Below, in pieces: positions 56,167 to 64,000 of a stretch of DNA of 64,000 bases. The stretch is from assembly GCA_029204225.1 (NCBI GenBank), contig CM055107.1, forward strand, positions 11,541,068 to 11,605,067. Reading direction: 5' to 3'. Made by a program: the position numbers and the translations under genes. How positions within the stretch are numbered: position 1 is the first letter of the stretch; every line of letters begins with the position of its first letter. Below the pieces are notes generated by a model. That model saw nothing but the letters and a program-made list of their open reading frames with translations, did not search any database and had not been told where the DNA came from. This DNA comes from Diphasiastrum complanatum (taxonomy: Eukaryota > Streptophyta > Lycopodiopsida > Lycopodiales > Lycopodiaceae).

Positions 56167-57095
56167 CAAGTACAAGAGCATCAACCATTGATCAAAAGCA
56201 AATCCATTTTTAGCAAGTTTTGGTGCTAAGAACTAGTATTGAGATGGCGAGCTAGAATCTTGATTTTGGTGAGAGGATTTGATCCCAAAATTGGTAGGGA
56301 TCCAAATTGTCTGTAGATTCTGGCTCTTCAAAATCTATTGGCTTTCCTTTTGCTTACAGCTTTGTTTCTTGTTCTACATGCTGTCATCAGAGACGGTGGG
56401 TACTTGTTTCAGAGCCCGTATCAGGCAGAGGAGACCGAGGAACGTTTTAGTTTTGTCCTGCCTATTAGAGGACACTCAGGTTTGTCACTCTTGCACTGAA
56501 GCACATGCATAAACGACCACAATCAATCAAGCATGCATGCCAAAACGTTCAACCATAAAATCAGAATCGTTGAACAATGATTGAAATTCTACTCTAATGC
56601 TACAAAAATGAGTTACAATCAGATCCTAAACATTTAACACTTGTATAAATCCACAAAATGAGAAACAAGAATCTATTCTACAACATTTTAGAAGTCCAAG
56701 AATCAAGAAACCAACCAGTCTAAAACTAATAAGTTTAATAATTTAGCTAAATGATAATTACATCATCAAGACTTTCTAATAATATTAAGTGTACCTTACA
56801 TAGTGTAATGTGCTTATGTACGTGTCTAAAAAGAGTAATAATGTATTACACATTTATTACTCCAATTCTTGGAATAATAAATTCAGGTGTGATATTGTGG
56901 CTTTTGAGGTCTCAAGATTCCAACACTCTACAACACCTTGGGTTTTGTTCGATAGCTCAAATAGTTGTATGGGTGTGCCATGGGTATAATGGATTATTAG
57001 TATATTGTGAAAGGTTGGAGAGGTTGGAAATTTATTTTCAATGTTACAGTAGAAAATTCAGTTTTTGAAAATGAGGTTAACCACATATCTTCATA
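56167..57095. other. Spacer, no gene seen
   Basis: Leader-like or anonymous DNA. The frames at 56279-56512 and 56751-57068 lack recognisable domains. Confidence 0.4.
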
Positions 57096-57241
57096 TTGTC
57101 ATGAGAAAGAGTGTATTTGCAAAAAACATTGCATGAGAATGTAGATCTTTGAATGAATTACAAATCATTATAAAAAATTGTCATGAGAAAAATTGTATTT
57201 GCAAAAAACATTGCATGAGAATGTAGATCATTATAAAAAAT
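57096..57241. repeat. 82-bp tandem duplication
   Basis: TTGTCATGAGAAA...AACATTGCATGAGAATGTAGATC at 57096 is repeated at 57178; the second copy lacks about 19 bp (TTTGAATGAATTACAAATC). Confidence 0.88.
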
Positions 57242-58508
57242 TATTTTGTGTTCTAAAAGCAAGTATAAACGTTATGCTAGCTAGGCAAAATCAACAACAA
57301 TCATGGCATGATTGCAACCTATAAGAACATGAAAGAGCCCTACTATACAACACCAAGGCTCATAAAGCCAAACTAAAACCAATGTTGACATTTGTCGGTT
57401 TGTCCAAAACTTAGTTTATTTTTGTAAACCGTGTCAAATCCTGTATATGTCTTCAAATTGTGTTTAACTTCGTGTGTTTTTGCATACTGCTAGAAAACTT
57501 GGGTATTTCTACAAATTTGACAAGTCTTCATTAAGAACGCTATCTCAATTAATTTTGGACTTTTTAATTTCAATTATTTTGGACTACTTTCTACATATGG
57601 TACCAAAAGACGCAAATAAGAAAAACAATAAAAAATTATCAATTGTTGAAGTGGGTTTTTCTCGAGTTTGAATCTCATTTCAATACAACTATAAGCCAAA
57701 CAAGACAAATTTGATTCTAGAGTCTCAATTTAGTTTCTAAAATTTATTGATGATTTTTTCCAATAGCTATGAGCACCTAATATAATTGTAAATTCAATAT
57801 AAATTTGGTTCTTGAGTATCTTATATATTGAACTTATAATTCAGATGAAGTTAGTATTGTGGTGGATGCTTTTTGGAAATCAAATATAATTATGTCTAAA
57901 ATTAGTGTTGATCCGAATAACATAGACATATGTTTAAAATTTTAAACATTGATATCTAAAAGAAACTTAAACATCACTGAATCATATACTATTAAGCTAT
58001 ATTATAAGAAACTCTCATAGAAGTTTAATCACAATGTGTCAATTGTCACTAAAAGTGGTTCATATTTAATGATCTTGGTCCAAGCCCTACATTAGTCAAG
58101 AGACTATTACAAAAGATGCACAACTTTGGTGCAATTCTAAACAATGTAGAAGTTTAACCTTTGCCACACTTGAAATTAAAAACTATGGGCAAGACATTTG
58201 TGAAGCTAAAAAAAATATACTAGTTTCATGATGATTTGACCTTGACCAGTGGGAATTTGTCTTTTCCATCAATCTAATCAAGGTCGGCTCTGTGCACGTG
58301 AATTAATAGCACAGTATCTTAACGTCCTATCACATTCCCATAATTTCCTAAATCCACTAACGTAAAGCATAGATATTTGATGCCTAGGATTGATTAACCT
58401 AGCCATGATGGTTGTGATTAAGAAGCGGCTAAGGCCTGCCGGTATACACTAGCTAGTTTGGCCTTTTGTAAGTTCTACCGGTGATTAGTATTTTGGTTAA
58501 CCTAGCCA
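57242..58508. other. AT-rich spacer, no gene seen
   Basis: No coding sequence. TTAACCTAGCCA occurs near 58396 and again near 58498. Confidence 0.4.
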
Positions 58509-58569
58509 CTTTTAATATTCTAAAGGTTGAGAATTAGAAACTATTTCCAACCTTTAGAATTTTTAAAAG
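58509..58569. repeat. Hairpin with 21-22 bp arms
   Basis: The left arm CTTTTAATATTCTAAAGGTTG and the right arm CAACCTTTAGAATTTTTAAAAG (its complement) are separated by 18 bases. The inner 13 bp (ATTCTAAAGGTTG) pair perfectly. Confidence 0.8.
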
Positions 58570-58734
58570 CCGTTAAACTTTCTACATCATGATTCCTCAT
58601 GGTCTTACAATACACATGGCATGAAATAGGATTTATTTATAGGGTGACATGCCCACACCCTAGCATAACAAAAAGTTGACTTTCTTCAAAATTGCTAAGT
58701 TGGATTTACAACTGAATTTACAAAAGAAATTATA

Positions 58735-61245
58735 TTAACACATCCTTTGAAGCCAAATTTGGACTTGTTGCATATTCAGAATGAAGTTGGGGAATCTACC
58801 AACACTCACTAATACATTACAAGTCCACGAAATTATGGCTACAAAGATTGTAACCATGACTCTACAACTACAATCGTGAACTCTACTCATCAATATCAGC
58901 TGCACATTCATCAAATAATTTGGACAGCTATTTTTTGATGTGTGCCACTGATGATTACAGAATAAATGTTGATTTTCCACAATATAGCCATGTGTTTTAA
59001 TTGTTTTTTTCACCTTTGATTTTTGTGGATGAACAACTGTATCTACATCCATATATTGTGGTCCGTTGTTGTTCGGAATCCATTCTTTCTCTAAGCAATT
59101 TTTGTACAGCTTCGTGTTGTCAACTTGTCTCTAGTTTCTACGTCGTTGATTAGATTTTGGTTCGTACCATAATGCTTTAAACTCTATGACCAAGCCTTCT
59201 GAGTTTTACTTCACTTCAATAACTTTTGTCACCCAAATAGGTATGAAACCCTCCACAACATCTTCATCTGGAGGCCACATTGCAACAAATTTGTCCAGCA
59301 CAACTTCTCTACATGGGATGAATTCAACCAGAGGTGCATTAGCCTTTCGCCCACAAAACCTCCGTGGTAGTAACTCTACATCCATTTCGACCTCATTGAT
59401 CGAAGTTGATATAGATGAATCGAAAGTGGTTGGCAAGGATTGTGGCCAAAAAGCCTTTTCGCTATACATTGATCCTGACAACATCTTTTGTTTGGAAAGA
59501 TATTCGACATGTTTTGTGGTTTTATGAGAATCTATTGCCCTCTGATCTGGGAGGAGTCTCCATCAATTATAAGACACAAAGACTGCTCAGGACGCGATCT
59601 TGACTCTTCTTTCCAATATGCATACAATTTTCTAGAATAAAAAACATGATGTAGATGACGACCTCTCAATGCAATATAGCAATCACGCATCCTAGCATCA
59701 GGAGTTGTCTCTATTGCATTTTTAAGGTCATCACATATTTTGCATTTGGACATTTTTTGTTTTGTTGGAGTCTTGACATGTCCAGACTTTTGTTTCCACA
59801 TCTTGTAGAGTGTGGACCTTGAAACTTCAGGAATACACATCTCTTTAAGTTGCGTTTTTATAGTTTTGAAGACGTCACATTTATGCATGATGAGTGGGAG
59901 ATGATGTTCGCAAATTACAATGCCATCTTTCGATTTATGTTGCAGATGTGGTTGAGGCAAGACGTGCTTTTCCAAAATCCCACTCATTACAACCAGCCCT
60001 TTTGAAGAATGTCCATATTTCTTGAATGTGCCGGTGTTTCCATGAAACTTGTACACAATGGAATAACATGTCTCAACAATTACTTTCCAAAACGTTCCAT
60101 GGGAGTTTCCCAACAGATTCTGATATGCTTTTATGCATACAACTTTACCATCCAACGTAGGTTTGAAGCGCACTTTGGGTTCCTCCAAAATATCAAACAT
60201 TGCATTTGACATTTCTCGTCTATGAAAAAAATATTTGAATATCTGCAATAAATGATTATGCTTGTTAGCTCCTCGTTTTCTCCACACATCTAGTCGCCAG
60301 TCTTCACATTCTTTGTAGGTAGTTTGTCAAATCTACAACTTTACTTCAACATGGTTGCATCAATGTTTCCCTTATATTTTTTGACGATAAAACATATTCT
60401 GTCTTTTTTGGTGCAACATAAGCAAGCACAAATTTTCTTTTGAAACTTTGAGGAGTTAGATGTTGGACATACTTGAGGTTCTCTTTGTAGATCTTTGAAA
60501 ACTTCATCTACTTGTGACCATCTTGATCTTGTAGGATTGTTTTTCATATTAGCATCATGCAATATATTGCTTGTGTAATCATGTTCATCGAAATTGAATT
60601 CCAAAAAATCAAAAAATTACGTCTGGTGGATGCATTTGCACTTGCCAAAATTGACGAATTTAATGTACGCTTTGTTTGAATGTTGATTTTAGAATGACAT
60701 CTTTTATTTTTGTTGTTATCAACAGCCTCTCCAACATCTTCCACACTTGTAAGAATATCTGAGGTCTATCCTGAGGTAGATATATTATGAGTAACCACAT
60801 CCTCGACATCTGTTAAGATATTTGAACTATACATTGATCTTGACATATTACAATCATGAGAAATATCTTTGATTCTTGTCAAGATATCCGAGTTATAGTT
60901 ACTTGATCTTGTTGTATTGCAATAAGAGGATCTACTTTCGACATCTTCTACACCACTCACATAGTCGGAATTATATACTGATCTTGTTGACGTTTTTTGA
61001 ACCACAGAATGGCCCAACATTTTCTTGATGTTGCTCCTATTTGAACATTTAGAATAATATTTAAAGCACTCACTTAATGGTTCAGTAAATGATCCATGTT
61101 TTCTCTTTTTAGAGTGCAAAGACAGTTTTGACAAACACCAAATCATTGTTTGATTTTGCATGTAAAAAGAGTCTCCATCAGCTGTCATGGCATTCGCAAT
61201 ATTTCCTTCTATTGTAATTGAAGTCAACTTCACGATAACAAACAA
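58735..61245 (-). pseudogene. Pseudogene of an uncharacterised eukaryotic family (DUF7869-like)
   Basis: Minus strand. 61245-60544 is one frame with a single TAG and contains three to four diverged ~24-residue repeats (consensus SRSxYxSDILTxVEDV) at about residues 85-165. A frameshift near 60600 leads to RSRWSQVDEVFKDLQ and ICACLCCTKKDR. Another leads to 60287-59532: RGANKHNHLLQIFKYFFHRREMS, VRFKPTLDGKVVCIKAYQNLLG, TLYKMWKQKSGH, KCKICDDLKNAIETTPDARMRD and LCLIIDGD. In the family I recall, this last box reads IIDGMDQ. A deletion near 59530 removes the following core. 59484-58735 keeps FIPIWVTKVIEVK, a stop, FKALWYEP, a stop and MDVDTVVH, the usual C-terminal blocks. The family name is from memory and function is unknown. 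Several frameshifts, stops and the deletion make it a pseudogene. Confidence 0.55.
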
Positions 61246-61929
61246 GTGTTTTCCATTGGGATAGTCTAATCAAGAAATGTTGAACAAAATTAAATCTATT
61301 CCTACTGAAATCACCAGATCAACAAAACAACATTCAACTAAAGATTGCAAAAACCTACAAAGTGATTATTACAAATATCACTCAACATTTGTAATAAGAA
61401 CTCCTCAGGGAGCCAAGGACAAAGTAGCATCAGATCTGACTAGAATGATGGACCAGTCACTAAGCCCTGCACATCTACCTGATGTTAATTACAAAAGCAA
61501 ACATGGAAGAAGGAAGAATAAAAAATCACATTCATACACAAGTACCCAAACTGAATGCATGAAGATGGAAGACAGAATGAAATGCAAATGGTAGGATCTT
61601 CAATTAACAAAGCAACAACATCTCCTTACAAATCATATGCTATAGACCTTGTGGAGGGGTGAACTTGTGCTTACAAGGGGTAAACCACATTCTATAACCT
61701 TTTGGATTCCACCTCTTGACTTACAAGTGAATTCCATTCTATAATCTTTTGGGTTTCACCTCTTACACATTATTAGGAGACCTCTTTCTTGAAAATACAT
61801 CTCAAGTTTGAGAGGGCCCAAATTACTCGCTCTCGCATGGTTTTCCATCCTATGGGAATTAGCATGGGGCTCACAATATATGCACTTAACATATCACTAG
61901 TAATCCTTGTGCTCTCAGACTCAGCTCTC
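61246..61929. other. Spacer, no gene assigned
   Basis: A 105-codon plus-strand frame at 61277-61594 is Lys/Ser/Thr-rich with no recognisable domain. 61650-61780 holds two diverged copies of CATTCTATAA-CTTTTGG-TTCACCTCTT. Confidence 0.35.
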
Positions 61930-62160
61930 AATGGGCCCTTGCCCCTTGACCCTTAGCTTAGCACTTGGCCCTTAGCCCTTAGCCCTTGGACATTAGCCTT
62001 AGTACTTGGCCCTTAACCCTTAGCTTTTAGCCCTTGGTCCTTATCCCTTAACCCTTAGCCTTTGCCCTTTGGCCCTTAACCCTAGCCCTTAGCTCGTATC
62101 CCTTGACCATTAGCCTTAGCCTTAGCCCTTGGCTCTTAACCTTAGCTCTAGACCCTTAGC
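61930..62160. repeat. CCCTTAG/CCCTTGG minisatellite
   Basis: About 230 bp built from imperfect 6-8 bp units CCCTTAG, CCCTTGG, CCCTTAAC and similar (for example TTAGCCCTTAGCCCTTGG near 61975). It resembles but is not the plant telomere repeat CCCTAAA. Confidence 0.8.
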
Positions 62161-62204
62161 AACGCACACATGTTCAACTCTTCACCTGAGAGAGAAAAAA
62201 AAGA

Positions 62205-62300
62205 GTAAGAGCGTGTATGTGTGTGTGTGAGTAAAGTGCAATGTGTGGGTGTGTGTGTGAGCAAAGCGCATGACACGTGTATGTGTATATGTGAACAAAG
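62205..62300. repeat. GT-rich repeat
   Basis: GTGTGTGTGAG followed by AAAGTGCA or AAAGCGCA occurs twice, with other GTGT and GTAT runs. Confidence 0.7.
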
Positions 62301-62574
62301 TGAAGATACACAATGACATGAACAAAAAAAGAGTTTCAAGGTTTGTTATGATTTTTTATAGGTATTTACTTAGAGTTTAATATTTTAATAATATACGTGG
62401 AGCGATATTCTATGTGATATTTTACATTCTCTAAAATTGTCAATACTTTTTTGTATATTTTGTATTTTTTTCTTGTCGCTATAATTATTATTGTAACTAT
62501 TTAAGGATTTTTACTAATTTACAATTCAATTTTTAATTTTCTATGCTTTTACTTAATATTTAATATTTTTTTTA

Positions 62575-62678
<104 letters not shown>

Positions 62679-62759
62679 CGGTAACTGAATTGGTCTTAAT
62701 ATAAGCTATATGATTGTACTACATGAAAAGTACATTTATTTCACACGTGGGAACAAGCT

Positions 62760-62891
<132 letters not shown>

Positions 62892-62919
62892 CGCGATGAC
62901 ATTTGTTTTCGAACTTTGA

Positions 62920-63520
62920 CCTGAAAAAGAGTAATTTTTTTGGTGACAATTCTTTTAAGAGTACTCATCTTTTTTTCTATTTTTTTTTAAAATTTTTAAT
63001 TATTTTTAGAGTTTTATTTTTTATATTTGTTACTTTTTTGAGTTTTTTTTTTTTTTGGTACAATTTTTAGTTCTTATGTGTGTTTTTTTTAGCGTTTGAA
63101 TATTTCATTTTTTTAGATTTTATTTTTAGATTCTGAACCTGTTTTTTTTTAGTTTTTTTTTTGGAAGTTTTATATAGTATTGATTTTTCTAGAGTTTTGG
63201 GAGATTTTGCATAATGTTTTAATTTTTTTAAATTTTTTCTTTTTTTAAAGCTTATTTTTTTGGTTTTTTTTAAGAATTTTTTTACATAAAATTATTGTTT
63301 TGATTTTTTAAATTTTTTGGTGATTTTTTGAACTATTTTGATTTTTTTTTTAGATTTTTTTTATTTTTTTAAGCTTATTTTTTGGAATGTTTTACACTAT
63401 TTTGATTGTTTTACATTTTAATGTTTTTTACACTATTTTAGCTAGCTTTGTTAGTTTTCCATAGGTTTCTGAATTGTTTTTTTTTATTTTCAAGTTTTTT
63501 TTTCCTACTTTTGTATTATC
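62920..63520. repeat. T-rich low-complexity DNA
   Basis: About 600 bp dominated by T runs of 6-12 separated by A or G. Diverged direct repeats such as AAGCTTATTTTTT (63248, 63372) and TTTTACACTATTTT (63389, 63426) occur. No gene. Confidence 0.75.
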
Positions 63521-64000
63521 ATGTTCATGAAAGGGATGAGGAGAAAGGAGAGTACAGTTGAAGCACCAAATAATCCCATAAGCATTTGGTTTAATATCAA
63601 CACTTTTCAAGCTATATATAGACTCTTAAACTAGTTTATTTTGCAAAAATTAGGGGAATGAATTTCTATTTTACTAAAATGGACCCTCAAAACATACTTT
63701 TCATTCTCAATTAACCTTTCTTATGGAGATCTTATATGGTCTTGACACGTGGCATAGCATTTATCCCATAAATATTTATGGAATTTGATGGCATGTCGAC
63801 TGATCATTTGGGATGAGGCTCCCATGGCGCCTAAGTATGCTATAGAGTGTGCAGATTAATCTCTACGAGATATATTGAGTATCGACGCTCCATTTGAGGG
63901 AGTTCTAGTTGTTTTTTGAGGTGATTTTTGACAGATTCTACCAGTGGTACCGTGTGGTCGTGCGTAGATTATCAACGCTTCGTTGAAGTGTTTGCGTTTG
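63521..64000. other. Right end of window, no gene seen
   Basis: No coding frame is supported. 63930-63960 reads GATTCTACCAGTGGTACCGTGTGG, reminiscent of an LTR edge with primer site, but too weak to call. Confidence 0.35.

Noticed and set aside
61277-61594. Plus-strand 105-codon frame
   Set aside because: No recognisable domain, no splice or promoter signal; kept only as a remark in the spacer entry.
61930-62160. Interstitial telomere
   Set aside because: Units are CCCTTAG or CCCTTGG, not the plant CCCTAAA; reported as minisatellite instead.
63930-63975. LTR edge and primer site at the right end
   Set aside because: GTGGTACCGTGTGG shares only a few bases with the primer site and no LTR partner is visible.

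Overview
The window looks like repeat-dominated nuclear DNA of a land plant with a large genome. It holds many decayed Ty1/copia and Ty3/gypsy LTR retrotransposons that use an initiator-Met tRNA primer site, a LINE, very long (CT)n and (TA)n arrays, and one split host gene with 4.0 and 6.7 kb introns. I see no bacterial genes, CRISPR array, rRNA or tRNA gene. The exact lineage (fern, gymnosperm or other large plant genome) cannot be settled from the sequence alone.

Layout. 1-1971: 5' part of a minus-strand copia element (A). 2719-8274: complete, young minus-strand LTR element (B) with 647-bp LTRs that differ at two positions by eye, target-site duplication ATTAA, and one 1,024-codon frame made of Gag followed by a strongly decayed Pol. 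8581-8841: old copia gag fragment. 8859-9124: a cluster of small hairpins. 9511-15225: related decayed element C, whose broken 5' LTR is interrupted by the deleted element D (13106-15055, duplication CAAAC). 16853-28196, minus strand: the only convincing host gene, a DCC-type thiol-disulfide oxidoreductase (DUF393), with three exons that join perfectly in frame. Its introns hold an old copia integrase relic, CT arrays and a 5'-LTR-bearing copia element E (about 22410-26941). 31126-35348: plus-strand copia element F with duplication GGTCC. 36160-38230: minus-strand LINE relic. 39230-40080: odd GC-rich and low-complexity block with a 30-bp minisatellite. 40432-49600: nested or abutting Ty3/gypsy remains, namely a plus-strand LTR with primer site, a minus-strand OTA-like gypsy body (G), a plus-strand gypsy gag and a minus-strand gypsy integrase tail, with (CT)68 in between. 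50194-50451: perfect (CT)129. 50897-55394: copia element H of the D/E family. 55396-56166: copia RNase H relic and another LTR edge. 58735-61245, minus strand: pseudogene of a widespread uncharacterised eukaryotic protein family. 61930-64000: CCCTTAG/CCCTTGG minisatellite, (TA)n arrays and T-rich DNA.

The most interesting object is B. It moved recently and keeps one open frame to the polypurine tract, yet that frame has no protease or recognisable integrase, and the reverse-transcriptase relic reads YDGG where YVDD is expected. Element C shares the same relic region but still has a protease segment. B therefore looks like a non-autonomous copia lineage mobilised by a partner, with a long open Gag-plus-relic product. 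All homology statements come from reading motifs by eye; no search was run.
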